Source of the DNA: Akebia trifoliata
Taxonomy: Eukaryota; Streptophyta; Magnoliopsida; Ranunculales; Lardizabalaceae
Assembly: GCA_017979445.1 (NCBI GenBank)
Contig: CM030709.1
Location: forward strand, 1-64,000
Direction: 5' to 3'
DNA: 64,000 bases
The notes under the pieces were generated by a model, which had not been told where the DNA came from, searched no databases, and saw only the letters and a program-made list of their open reading frames with translations. Position 1 is the stretch's first letter. The number at the start of each line of letters is the position of its first letter. The position numbers and the translations under genes are program-made. This document shows positions 27,701 to 37,499 of this stretch, piece after piece.

Positions 27701-28290
27701 CAACTGGTGGATTCGTTGCATGTACCCACTCGTCCGTAAGGATGTTAGCTACGTCACCATATTCTCAGATTTCACCCCGCAAGCCGAGATTATTTACAAA
27801 AAATGTGATTTTCGTTGAGCTACACATTTTTCGGGGCAGGACACATGCGCATTCAAATGGTCGTATCTCATCGTCCGTCTATCGGTTTTCAATGTAAGCT
27901 ATGCCCAATCATCCGTATCAAAAATGCCTACGTTTCCTGAGAGAAAGATTTATGGTCTAGAGTTGTCTTCCTTGTCCAAAATGACAAACAAACGGAAGCT
28001 CCGTCCGAGTAACCGTTCCCATCGAAAACTCAAAATTTCTGATGTTTTTTTAAACGCCCGTATCTCATTCTCCGCTCAACTGGTGGATTTGTGGCACATA
28101 CCCACTCGTCCGTACGGATGTTAATTATGTCACCAAGTTCTCAGATTTCACTCTGCAGGCTAGGATCCTTTTCAAAAAATATAATTTTCGTGGGGGTAGA
28201 CCTTTTTAGGGACAGGACACGTGCGCTTTCAAATGGTCGTATCTCATCGCTCGTCTTTCGGTTTTCAACGTAATCTACACCCACTTGTCT
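24800..28290 (+). repeat. Satellite block A2 (A-type units)
   Basis: About nine A-type units follow the B block. They carry CATCGCCCGTC, AACGTAATC and GGGAAGCTCCGCCC but are more diverged than A1. Two adjacent units share a loss of the AGAAAGATTCC patch (about 25,729 and 26,095), and one unit (about 26,235) lacks roughly 27 bp between AAAATTCG and TTTAGCTACGTC. The CTCAACTGGTGGATTCG version dominates towards the right end. The presence of A-type on both sides of B suggests B arose inside an A-type array. Confidence 0.88.
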
Positions 28291-30215
28291 GTATTGAAAT
28301 ATTTTATGCTTTTTTAAATACTTGTATCTCATTGTCTGTTCATCCTGTGGATTCGTAGCTTATACCCACTCGTCTTTCTGGAAGTTAGGTATGTCTCCAT
28401 GTTCTCGGATTTTATTTTGGAGATCACTATCCTTCCCGAAAAATATTTTTGTGTAGGTATCCTTTTTTTGATGCAAGACATCAAAACATTCAAATGGTCA
28501 TATCTCATCACACATCTGTCTGATTTAATCGTAACCTACGCCCACTTGTCTGTATTAAAAATATCTACGTTTCTTGAGAAGAAAGATGTTTTACGAATTC
28601 ATCTTCCTTTCTAAAAATGGCAAACAATGGGATATTATGCCTAAGCAATCGCTTTCGTCGAAAACTCAAAAAAATATACATTTTTTAAACGTTCGTATCT
28701 CAATGTTCATTTATCCTCTAAATTCGTAGCTTATACCCACTTGTCTATACGAAAGTTAGCTACATCTCCATGTTCCTAGATTTAAACCCAGAGATAGGCA
28801 TCCTTATTGAAAAACATGATTTCCATAAAGGTATCTCTCTTCCAAGGCAAGACATCGATACATTCAAATGGTCATATCGCATCACTTGTCTATTGGACTT
28901 AATTGTAACTTATGCCCACTCGTCCGTATCGAAAATATCTACGTTTCCCGATAACAGAGATTTTTTTTTTGGATTCATCTTCCTTTATGAAAATGGCAAA
29001 CAACAGGATATTCCGCCCAAACACTCGTTATCGTCGAAAAAATGAAATTTTTTACATTTTTTAAACACTAGTATCTCATTATCCTTTCATCCTACAGATT
29101 TGTAGCTTATACCCACTTGTTCATATGAAAGTTAGCTACATCTCCATGTTCTTGATTTTTCTTACGAAAATCATCATCCTTCCCAAAAAATGTGACCTCC
29201 ATAAAGGTATCCATTATCTGAGACAGGATGCCAATGCATTTAAATGGTCATATCTCCTCACTTGTCTGTCAAATTTAATCATAACATACGTTTCCTCGTC
29301 TGTATCGAAAATACCTATGTTTCTCGAGATGAAAGATTTTTATATGGATTCATCTTCCTTCCCAAAAATGACAAACAATGGGATACTCTGTCTGAGCACC
29401 CGTTTTCATCGAAAGCTCAAAAAAATTCCCAACAGCTTTCTCGAAAAACATGATTTCTGTGAAGGTATCCCTTTTTCGAGGCAAGACATTGATGCATTCA
29501 AATGGTCATATCTCGTCACTCGTCTGTTGGATTTAATTATAACTTATGTCCACTCGTTTATATTGAAAATACCTATGTTTCTCGATAAGAAAGATTTTTT
29601 ATACAGATGTACCTATTTTCCCGAAAATAACAAATAACAAGATACTTCATATGAGCACCCATTCTCGTCGAAAAGTCAAAAAAATTTACGTTTTTTTTAA
29701 ATGTTCCTAGCTCCTTATCCATTTGATCAACAAATTCATACCTCATATCCACTTGTCTGTACGGACATTTGCTACGTATCTATATTCCCAGATTTGTTTT
29801 CTAATACCGACAATCTTCTCGAAAAATGCGATTTTCGTGAAGGTATTCTTTTTTGAGGTAGGGCATCATTGCATTTAAATGGTCATATCTCATCACTCGT
29901 CTATTGGCTTTAATCAGTACTTATGTCCACTCATCCGTATAAAAATACCTACGTTTTCTAAGAAGAAAGGTTTTAAATACGGATTTATCTTCCTTCCCAA
30001 AAATAGCAAACAACGGGATACTCCGCACGAGCATCCATTCTAGTCGAAACTCAAAAAAATTTATATTTTTTTTAAATACTTGCATTTCTTTATTTGTTCA
30101 ATCAAAATTTTCATACCGCATATCCACTTGTCCTTACGAACGTTAGTCACGTCTCCATGTTCTCAAATTTTTTTCTCATATCGATAATTTTTTTTGAAAA
30201 CATTATTTTTGATGT
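28290..30215 (+). repeat. Decayed satellite edge (C-type units)
   Basis: About five strongly diverged units. The landmarks remain readable (TATCTCAT, CCCACTTGTCTGTA, TTAGCTACATCTCCATG, AAAAACATGATTTC, GGCAAACAATGGGAT) but many C-to-T and G-to-A changes have removed CpG sites. By hand count the unit at 28,695-29,068 keeps 14 CpG against 33 in the B-type unit at 7,113-7,490. The last recognisable landmark is near 30,190. This is the expected appearance of an array edge that no longer exchanges with the core. Confidence 0.85.
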
Positions 30216-30369
30216 AAATGTAAATACAATAATAATATATTAAAATAGAGAAAGATTTGTTTAGTCTTTAGTAGCGCTCAACAAATTTTAAGTTAATTAA
30301 AATAACATTTTTCAAAATATAATAAAAGATGCTCTTTACTTCTCTCAACCTCTTACTCACAAAGGGTTA
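30216..30369. other. AT-rich junction without recognised features
   Basis: After the last satellite traces the sequence is AT-rich with A and T runs and no coding signal. It separates the C-type edge from the retroelement remnants. Confidence 0.5.
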
Positions 30370-31275
30370 TGATCTGTTGCAATAGAAGATGCCTAAACTA
30401 CCCTGCTCCCTTTCTCCCGTATACGCACATAACAAATACGACTTAACACAATGATGGCACATGGAACTAACTGCCTTATGCTTGTGAATCCATGGAAGCC
30501 CAATTAACACGTGGTTAATGTATTTAGCTTCCAACACATTAAAATAGGTAGGTGTTTGGATATAAATAACTTGTGAGTCAACATTAATGTTTTGGCTCAG
30601 ATGGGTTGCAAGGTTTTCTACTCAATGGTAGATGGCCAAGAATGCAATGGTATTGGTGGAATTTTCAATTCCTGTCCTCCTTAGTAGAAGGCTCTCTTCG
30701 CACTGGTAGGAGGGAAATGATGCTGCCATTTCTTTGACATCCTCAAATGTTGCAATGATAGCCACATCTAAGTCACTTCTTCCACAACTTGTGTTTAGTT
30801 GTTCTTCTAGGCTTGACTTTGACATGGTTGTCTTAGCAATGCTTTAGTGGCGTAATGGTTGCAAAGGCATGTTGAGTTTGATTTATTTAGGGTGAGAGTG
30901 CTTTAGCCATTTTGACGGCTTCACCTTGTTGAATTTGTCGATCGATGTCGGGATAGAGGATGTAGTATGTTTTTTGGCATCTTAAAGATAAAAGAATTGG
31001 GAATCAAGGAATTTTCAAGAAGTGCACAATATGTAAGTTCTATTCCGTTGATGCATAGTTCTACTAGCATTACTTCGATTACATGTTCATAGTAATCTAT
31101 TGCTATATTTTGGAAGCATTGGAGAAAATCATTGAGATGTCTCCATCGTTTTGCTACGTCCTTGTTAGAGAGGGTTGTTTGTTCATATACAACGAATTTT
31201 TTTTTTGTTGTTAAGTACAAAAAATTATTCTTCAAAGATCTTTTTTGAAGAATAAATTTATCATTTGGTGCCATG
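30370..31275 (-). mobile_element. Ty3/gypsy-like gag and protease remnant
   Basis: On the minus strand, about 31,275-30,921 encodes a peptide with the pattern DFLQCFQNIAIDYYE...MLVELCINGIELTY...LLEN. That pattern fits the C-terminal part of the gag domain in plant Ty3/gypsy elements, where a Lys/Arg-rich stretch precedes DF..RF.D..LDCY and LV..CI.GM. Further along, about 30,640-30,390 encodes a protease-flank motif resembling NVLEAKYINHVLIGLPWIH, the counterpart of the LLGRPWIH motif that follows the retropepsin domain. An in-frame stop at about 30,620, interruptions between the two pieces and missing pol show it is dead. It probably belongs to a different element from the pol remnant at 31.9-32.9 kb, since both carry a protease-flank motif. 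Confidence 0.7.
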
Positions 31276-31419
31276 AGTAGGTTGAGGTGGCCAAGATGTT
31301 GCTATACCAGGTATACATGTGCCCAATTATAACATGCAAAACTCACAACGATTGAGATCTCAATTTCCTTCATGTTTGTTGCGATCTCTAAAAAAGCGAG
31401 AGGTTTGCTCTGAGCATTG

Positions 31420-31818
31420 CGTTTTCCATTGGTAAGTATTTTTTCATAGCAGTTTAGAAGTGTATCTCTACTTTAACCAAAAATGCATCTTCCTCAATCT
31501 TTCAATCTTTATGTATAATATACCCGAGATAACAAAAAGTTGTCACTTTGAGGTGTTTCTAGACCCAATTTTTTAGACATTTTTCCCCTCTGGGTATAAT
31601 TAATAAAATAAGTAGAACCAAGACTAGGTATGTGGAGTATAAAAACCTAGGAAGAGGAATGTCAAGTAAAAATTTATTGTCTAATAATACCTCGAAGTAA
31701 CCACTTCTTGTTATTTTAGGTTACTTAAATATTGAGGAAGATGTTTCCCTTTATGGTTAAAGTGGAAGTGTACTTCTGAAGTGCTATGTGACAAACAATA
31801 CCAATAAAATTTATAAGA
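31420..31818. mobile_element. Fold-back element with long terminal inverted repeats
   Basis: The stretch at about 31,421-31,505 and the stretch at about 31,733-31,818 are imperfect reverse complements. Readable shared parts include TAGAAGTGTAT against ATACACTTC-type sequence, CTTTAACCA against TGGTTAAAG, and CATCTTCCTCAAT against ATTGAGGAAGATG. About 230 bp lies between the arms. This is the shape of a MITE. I could not fix a target duplication. Confidence 0.6.
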
Positions 31819-31902
31819 CGTTAATAAGACCAACTATACTCCTAACATAACTATGAAATAAAAACCCTACTAGAACTAAAAATAGAAATTCTAGTAAAAA
31901 TC

Positions 31903-31930
31903 TAACTAGGATTGTAGATGTCCTACATCA
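31903..31930. repeat. 28-bp direct repeat, copy 1 (probable LTR start)
   Basis: These 28 bp are identical to 32,958-32,985. Read on the minus strand they contain TGTAGGACATCTACAATCC directly after the last sense codons of the pol remnant, which is where the 3' LTR of a minus-strand element would begin. The second copy lies upstream of the protease remains, as a vestige of the 5' LTR would. Confidence 0.6.
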
Positions 31931-32905
31931 GGCTCCCAATTTTGAAGGAAACTTGACTTTGTGTTTTGCCTGTAGGCCTTTTTTTTTTCTTCTTGTTTTC
32001 CATTCATCTCTCGCTCTAATCCACTTCCAGTGATATCCGTTCTTCAGACTTGGATTAGAGAATATAATTGACCATAACTTATCATCAGACATATTCTTCA
32101 TATAAACATTATCATTTATCTTCTTCAAGATATGAAGGGATTCAATTTTCTTCAACTTAGCCTTGTTGTAAGTTTTGGCGGGAAAGCGATCTTCGCTAAG
32201 ATAAATCATAACTAAGTTTCCTTCTTCATAGCCCTTGAATCTTTTCTACTTATCAACATATGTTTTGTACTTTTCATTAGAAGCTTCAAGGTTCTTCTTT
32301 ACTTGTTCCTTTAATGTGTCATGCTCTTTCGGACTCATCATGTAAAGGGGCAATTTTAGGAAACTTGCACCAGATACCAAATCGATGTGGTGTTGGATAT
32401 TTTTCGTTGGAGGCAATGAATCCGATAATTCTGAATGAAGGTTGGAAGGTTGCACTACCACAACGATCACTTGACTTGTTTCCTTTAAGTCCTTACTGAT
32501 GTTGATAGAAGTAAAACATGTTTCCTTCTCCTTGGTTGGTTCGACAGCCTTGAGTTTATCATAGGAAGGATGTAGAATCACTTTGACACCATCATGCATG
32601 AAAGAATAGGTATTGGCTTTACCTCAATAGGTGACATCATTATCATGAAGCCAAGGCCTTCCCAAGAAGATATGTCATGTTCTCATTAGGACGATGTCAC
32701 ATATAACCTCATCCTTATATTGTCCAATGTTAAAAGAAAGAGAGCATTGTCTTGTCACATTCTTCTTGCATTAATTGTCCACCCAACCTATAGAATAATG
32801 TATAGGATGTTGTGTAGTAAGTAGCTTGAGTGCATCTATCATGTAGCTTGAAATTATATTTTCTGAACATTCACTATCTATAATTAATTGGCACAACTTC
32901 CTTGA
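31928..32905 (-). mobile_element. Ty3/gypsy pol remnant with internal deletion
   Basis: Read on the minus strand from 32,905. First comes a retropepsin-like region with IIDSECSENIIS (the usual D-[ST]-G is not intact), then FLGRPW and KANTYSF. In-frame stops lie at three places between 32,800 and 32,600. Next is the linker leading to reverse transcriptase, with HHIDLVSGASF and LYMMSPKEHDTLKEQV, typical of the start of Ty3/gypsy reverse transcriptase. The sequence then jumps straight to an integrase C-terminal pattern, EGNLVMIYLSEDRFPAKTYN followed by KKIESLHILKKINDN. The reverse transcriptase body, RNase H and integrase core are gone, a loss of several hundred codons. A stop near 32,244 and the 28-bp flanking repeats complete the picture of an internally deleted, dead element. 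Confidence 0.85.
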
Positions 32906-32985
32906 ACTTTGCATGTAGTCCGGAAAAGACTATGCCGAGTTGAAGGATCAACATGTTAACTAGGATTGTAGATGTCCTACATCAA

Positions 32986-33490
32986 ATGATGTCACTGAGA
33001 AAACTGCCCATGCACTTTATTTTCATAATTGTCTTTTCTGAGAAGCTGACAATCTTCACCCCTTTATGTTGATTGAATTTTCATTGCTCGGTCATTTAAG
33101 TTTATTCTGGCTCCCAAATTATAGGCCTTCATACTTTCTTTTGAACAAAACCCCAAATTAAGGTTTCTTTGAAGTTAGAAAGAGAATAAAACAAAGGGAA
33201 GTCTGTGAATTAGGTTCACACCAAATATCCTCCCAAAATCTTATTTTGTGACTTCATCCAATATTAAAGTTTGTCGCATTTATCTAATTCTTTTGTAACA
33301 TTCAAAATACCTTTCTTGAACCCCTAACCCATCTTAAAGAAGTTGGTAAATAGAAGCCCAATTCTCAATTTGTAAGCATATTTCATAGCAACAGATTTTT
33401 TTCCTCCCCAAGCCTATAAAACCACTTCCCTAGAGGCAACGTGGCTTGATACGACCAGAGTTCATTTTCTACAGTGAGCAATTGCATTAT
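32986..33490. other. No recognised feature
   Basis: AT-rich DNA upstream of the pol remnant. It may be the untranslated or gag part of the same minus-strand element, but no gag motif can be read. Confidence 0.4.
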
Positions 33491-33971
33491 TGTGGAGGGT
33501 TAAAATTGTCTCATATCTGGATCGTCCATTCGCACCATTAATGTGCATCTCGAGGTGGACACGTGGCATCATTTAAAGAGGGTTCTATCTTATTAGGGAA
33601 GATTTCAAATTTAAAAGGATTGTTCTCCTTGTTATGTATTTGTTAATTTGGATAAGGGGTAAGGTGGTAAATTGTAATTAATTAGGATTAAGACTCTAAT
33701 TAGGATTTCTTTATTTAAAGAGTGGGAGGCTATTGTAAAGAGGAAAGAAAAGATGGAGAGGGAAAAAGAAGGAGGTTATGTGTAAAATTGAGATATATAG
33801 TGAAACGGCTCCCCGAGTCCGTGAACGTAGGCACGTTTGCCGAACCACGTAAAAAATCTCTTTGTGTTATTTCTCTTTTTCGTTATTTTTTTTTATTATT
33901 TCTATGACTTATTGATGAATAATCTTGCTAAAGATTAAATCTCGAGGTCAATCGTAAAAATGACCTCCACA
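33491..33971 (+). mobile_element. Solo LTR with 5-bp target duplication ATTAT
   Basis: The 481-bp segment begins TGTGGAGG and ends CCTCCACA, so the termini form TG...CA with an inverted 8-mer. It is flanked on the left by ATTAT (33,486-33,490) and on the right by ATTAT (33,972-33,976), an exact 5-bp target duplication. Near the 3' part the sequence GAACGTAGGCACGTTTGCC followed by GAACCACGTAAA is the kind of R-U5 region common in plant Ty1/copia LTRs, which fixes the plus orientation. No internal region is attached, so it is a solo LTR produced by recombination between two LTRs. Confidence 0.85.
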
Positions 33972-33976
33972 ATTAT

Positions 33977-34327
33977 CTATAGTACAAAACACACTGCTAA
34001 AATTGGATAGTTCCATTTTTTTTTCTTTTTATTTTCTTTCATAGGCAAACAATGAAGATGGATATTGAATCTAAAAGATTGAATGTGTTAACTCACTAAT
34101 TGATCATATGAATTTGAAAGGTAGCAAAAATCTTGATTTGTAAAGTCAACTCAACCAAAGATTATATATATAAATATACTCACACACACACTAGCGAATG
34201 CCGGTGCTTACGGCACGGTTTGGAAACAAAATTAGTGTTAATGTAAGGTACACCAATTTTTCCCAAGCTTGAAATCATGAATTCATAAATAAAAGGTAGA
34301 TCATCATGGTAGTTCATGTTGCATTTA
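33977..34327. other. No recognised feature
   Basis: AT-rich sequence with a short CA/TA-rich stretch near 34,165-34,192. Nothing else recognised. Confidence 0.4.
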
Positions 34328-34735
34328 GCTAGCAAATGAAATTGGGTTCTAGGGGAAATTGAAACAAAGATAGAACACCAAAAACAAAAAGAATTCAGCT
34401 GCAATACATACCCTTAGATGAAGAGATAAAAAGAAGTGGGACTAACATATAACAAGATGTGCAGTATAGTAAATAATTGAGACCTCAATAGGTAAAAATA
34501 CATTGGAGTATAAAAAAAAAGCGTAAGTAATATTTAAAATAAAAATCCAAAGTGAAATAATTGATGTGAACAACATTGCAAGAAAAAACCTGGTGACACT
34601 ATTATATTAGAAGAGTACAAGGAAAGTGTTCGAAGGGCATGACCTAACACGGACCTAAGTTGATATGGAAGTATTTGGATCGTCACCAAGAAATATTTCA
34701 AGCCAAAATAGGACAAACTAAGCCCAATGGCGGAC
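34328..34735 (+). repeat. Third copy of the 39.1/44.8-kb repeat family
   Basis: About 400 bp matching 39,080-39,413 in the same orientation and 44,572-44,960 in reverse orientation. Shared landmarks are GCAAATGAAATTGGGTTCTA, AACATATAACAAGATGT, TGTGAACAACATTGCAAG and GTGTTCGAAGGGCATGACC. It extends further than the 39-kb copy, to GGACAAACTAAGCCC, as does the 44.6-kb copy. Confidence 0.8.
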
Positions 34736-34811
34736 AAGACCAAGAATTAGAAGACTAGGATGAGATACAAGAAGAAGCATAACCATTGGATGCGGGATGC
34801 CATATCAACGA

Positions 34812-35092
34812 GATTCAAAAGTTGGTGTGGCATAAGAATCTCTCTTATTATTGTGTACCAAGCACGATCATAAATTCGTATCTTTTATTCATAAACTGAT
34901 GAAATAATGGATTATTCTCAGAGTTGCCTCATAGTTTTTCCCTATTTTATTGGTAGTGTTTTTCACTTAAATCATGATATCGTGGTTTACCAATTATGTG
35001 TGATAAATTGCTACATATATTTGCTTTGGTTGTTTATATTGACTTGGTAATTTTATCTTAGCTTCACACAATTGGGAAGGTTCTCGTAAGTC
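34812..35092 (+). repeat. Dispersed direct duplication, copy 1
   Basis: About 281 bp nearly identical to 37,214-37,494, from TTGGTGTGGCATAAGAATC to GGTTCTCGTAAGTCTTT. Copy 1 is followed at once by an inverted orphan satellite unit; copy 2 is followed by unrelated DNA. There is no coding signal. Confidence 0.85.
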
Positions 35093-35460
35093 TTTCTTGG
35101 ATATCACTTTTTTTGGGAAGGATGCATTTGAATGCATCGATGACATTTGAATCCGACGTCTTGTTGGTCTCAAACAGAAAATCCAAGGGTATGAAAACGT
35201 AGCTAACGTCTGTATGGACGTGTGGATATATAATATGAATTGGTTAGATGAATAGGCAAGGAGATACAAGCATTTCAAAAAGCATAAAACTTTTCGAGTT
35301 TTCAACAAGAATGGGTACTCTCGCAGTGCATCCCATTGTTTGTTATTTTCAGGAAGGAATATAAATCCATAACGAAAATATTTCTTCTCGAGAAACGCAT
35401 GTATTTTCTATACGGACGAATGGACGATTAAATGCCACAAACGGGTGATGAGATATGACC
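35093..35460 (-). repeat. Orphan satellite monomer in inverted orientation
   Basis: Read on the minus strand, this segment follows the satellite unit landmark by landmark: GGTCATATCTCATCACCCG, TCGTCCGTATAGAAAATAC, GCGTTTCTCGAGAAGAAA, AACAAACAATGGGATG, GTTGAAAACTCGAAAAG, GTATCTCCTTGCC, CGTCCATACAGACGTTAGC. It is closest to the decayed C-type units. It is the only satellite unit seen in the 31-kb gap and is reversed relative to both arrays. A fold-back element joins its right side. Confidence 0.8.
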
Positions 35461-35632
35461 ATTAATTTGACTCGAAAAATTGTACTCAGTTGACGTGGCA
35501 AGTGTATAGAACCATAGATTTTTTCTTAGAGATACACAAAAAAAAATTCTATGGTTCTGTGCACTTGCCACATCAACCGAGTAACGACTGTTAATGTTTT
35601 TTCGAGTCATTTTATCATTAGTCATTAACAAA
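35460..35632. mobile_element. Fold-back MITE-like element
   Basis: The arms at about 35,465-35,522 and 35,556-35,620 are imperfect reverse complements, sharing ACTCGAAAAA, GTTGACGTGGCAAGTG against CACTTGCCACATCAAC, and AGAACCATAGA against CTATGGTTCT. The loop is about 35 bp and A-rich. No target duplication could be fixed. Confidence 0.65.
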
Positions 35633-35744
35633 ACCCCTATATTATCACAAATTTAAAACTTATCATATACTTAATGGCAATGATCTGAAATATACCCGAT
35701 GTCTGAACCGATCCAATCCAAAAAAACATGAAAAATTGAATTTT

Positions 35745-36390
35745 CGATTAGATTTGAATTGAAATCTTAAATCTGATACAATTTCATATAAATATATATA
35801 GATAAAATGTTTTAGTCTTTTTGGTTTACCTCTCTATATTTGAAGTTTAAAAGTGGATTTTTAAAATTTTTTGAACATTGATAATTTGAAAATAGGGCAT
35901 GTGTTCAGATCAATTGATTGGTTTCAGATAAAAAATGAAATGAAACGGATTGGATTTTTGGATTTTGTTAACATATTCATTAATCAGATCAGGTACATGT
36001 TAAAAAAAATTTGAATCAGTATTGGAGTGGTATTGATCCAGTATAGAATCGAATCGAATCGAATTTTCAAAAAGATTTTAATTGAAATCTTAAATCCGAT
36101 ACAATTTCATATAAATACATATAGATAAAATGTTTTAGTCTTTTTTGGTTTACCTCTCTATATTTGAAGTTGAAAAGTGGATTTTTAAAATTTTTTAAAC
36201 ATTGATATTTTGAAAATAAGGCATGTGTTCATATCAGATCGATTGGTTTCGGATTAAAGCTGAAATGAAACGGATCGGATTTTTGGATTTTGTTAACATA
36301 TTCATTAATCGGATTGGGTACATGTTTAAACAAATTCGAATCAGTATTGGAGTGGTATTGATCTGGTATCGAATCAACCTGTTTTCAACC
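35745..36390 (+). repeat. Tandem duplication, 323-bp unit
   Basis: Two adjacent copies offset by 323 bp (35,761 and 36,084 both begin GAAATCTTAAATC). Both carry GATAAAATGTTTTAGTC, GGTTTACCTCTCTATATTTG, GGATTTTTGGATTTTGTTAAC and GTATTGGAGTGGTATTGATC. A short GAATC repeat sits at the junction (about 36,048-36,063). Non-coding. Confidence 0.85.
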
Positions 36391-36526
36391 CTAAACCAAT
36401 GCAAGTGAGTCAATTCATAAACTCAGGTGAGTCAATTAAATTTTTTTTGTTTATAAAAATTGGCATATAGCCTTTTTTGTAAATAACTCTTTGAGTTTAG
36501 TAAAAACTAAAATTATTAACCAATGA

Positions 36527-36722
36527 ATGTTGGGCGTAGTGGCCAAGGCAGCCCTCCAAAAAGGGAGAGGTCTTCAGTTCAAGTCCCCTTATTGGCCACC
36601 TACAGAAATTTATCCCTATTTACTTAGTGTGTGTGGTTTGTGGGGTATTGCATGTACCCAAGGGATTAGAGCAAGATATAGTGCTTTAAGAGGCCAATTG
36701 CCTCATAAATTTTTTTTTTTTT
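36527..36722 (+). mobile_element. tRNA-derived SINE
   Basis: The segment begins with a pol III promoter-like pair: an A-box-like GTAGTGGCCAAGGC (36,536-36,549) and a B-box-like GTTCAAGTCC (36,577-36,586), spaced as in a tRNA. A unique body follows, with GGGGTATTGCATGTACCC, and the unit ends in a run of T. This is the build of a plant SINE. Target duplications are not clear. Confidence 0.65.
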
Positions 36723-36744
36723 AAATATTGATGAATAAAATCCC

Positions 36745-36880
36745 AAAACCCGCACATCACACATACCAGGTAAGTAAGGGCGCACCCTCGCGGGTGGCAC
36801 CTGAGGAATTAATGCTTATACTGGGTATTGAACTCACAACCTACAGACATTAATCGCTTATCTGTCCGGTACATTATTCA
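36745..36880 (-). mobile_element. Partial tRNA-derived SINE
   Basis: On the minus strand a B-box-like GTGAGTTCAATACCC lies at about 36,823-36,837, followed by GGTGCCACCCGCGAGGGTG. The A box is poor. It is probably a truncated SINE inserted next to the SINE at 36.5 kb. Confidence 0.4.
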
Positions 36881-37213
36881 TTTTAATTCCCAAACATGTT
36901 TTCCAACAACTTAGCACCAGTGACATATGTATGGCCTATGAATCATTAGGATATAGGATTACAACTATCTTTGGGCTTGCAAAATGTAGTCTAAAGGACA
37001 TTGATGCTGAAAAAGAGGTTTATCTAAACTATAAAAAAATGTGGAAAGGGACATAATGAAAAAAAAAAAAAATTTTCACGTTATTGAGAAAAAAAAATTG
37101 ATTTAGCACTTTTAAAAAAAGAGCTTCTATTGCCACACCAGCTTTTGCTAACGCCACTCCATGATGTGTTTTAATTCTTTGGTAATTTACGGATGAATTG
37201 GAGTGGCATTAGC

Positions 37214-37494
37214 AACAATTGGTGTGGCATAAGAATCTCTCATATTATTGTGTACCAAGCATGATCATAAATTCGTTTCTTTCGTTCATAAAATGTTGAA
37301 ATAATGGATTATTCTCTAAGTTGCCCCACAGTTTTTCACTCTTTTATTGGTAGTGTTTTTCATGTAAATCTTGATATCGTGGTTTACCAAGTATGTGTGA
37401 TAAATTGCTACATATATTTGATTTGGTTGTTTATATTGATTTGGAAATTCTATCTTAGCTTCACACATATTTGGGAAGGTTCTCGTAAGTCTTT
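37214..37494 (+). repeat. Dispersed direct duplication, copy 2
   Basis: Matches 34,812-35,092 over its length with scattered substitutions. Shared landmarks are GATATCGTGGTTTACCAA and GATAAATTGCTACATATATT. Confidence 0.85.
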
Positions 37495-37499
37495 ATCCC

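Larger units (their letters stand above)
204..30215 (+). repeat. Satellite array 1 (unit about 378 bp)
   Basis: About 30 kb of head-to-tail repeats, all in one orientation. Landmarks recurring every 377-379 bp include GTATCTCACTCTCC, CCCACTCGTCCGTACGG, TTAGCTACGTCACCATG, GTGATTTCCGTGGGGGTAC, GTATCTCATGGCCCG or GTATCTCATCGCCCG, CCCAATCGTCCGTATCG and CGACCGTTCCCGTCG. Examples of the period: 2,214 to 2,593 (379 bp) and 7,113 to 7,491 (378 bp). That gives roughly 80 units. Sequence types change along the array in blocks, described separately. The sequence is CpG-rich compared with its AT-rich flanks. Reading frames of up to 382 codons run through it only because the unit length is a multiple of three; they are not genes. 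The left edge blends into the virus-like remnant at about 203-225. The right edge fades into AT-rich DNA near 30,215. Confidence 0.97.

Noticed and set aside
320..30000. Dozens of open frames of 60-380 codons on both strands of the satellite, with peptides like FRFLTKSTPNRPYRKF.
   Set aside because: They are the repeat unit read in each frame. They recur with each unit, start and stop at random mutations, and match no known domain.
204..30215. A CRISPR-like or bacterial repeat array.
   Set aside because: Units are 378 bp with no short repeat-spacer pattern, and the context is a plant genome.
204..30215. A CENP-B-box-like motif in the satellite.
   Set aside because: Scanning CG-rich stretches by eye found no match to the TTCG....A..CGGG pattern in a fixed place.
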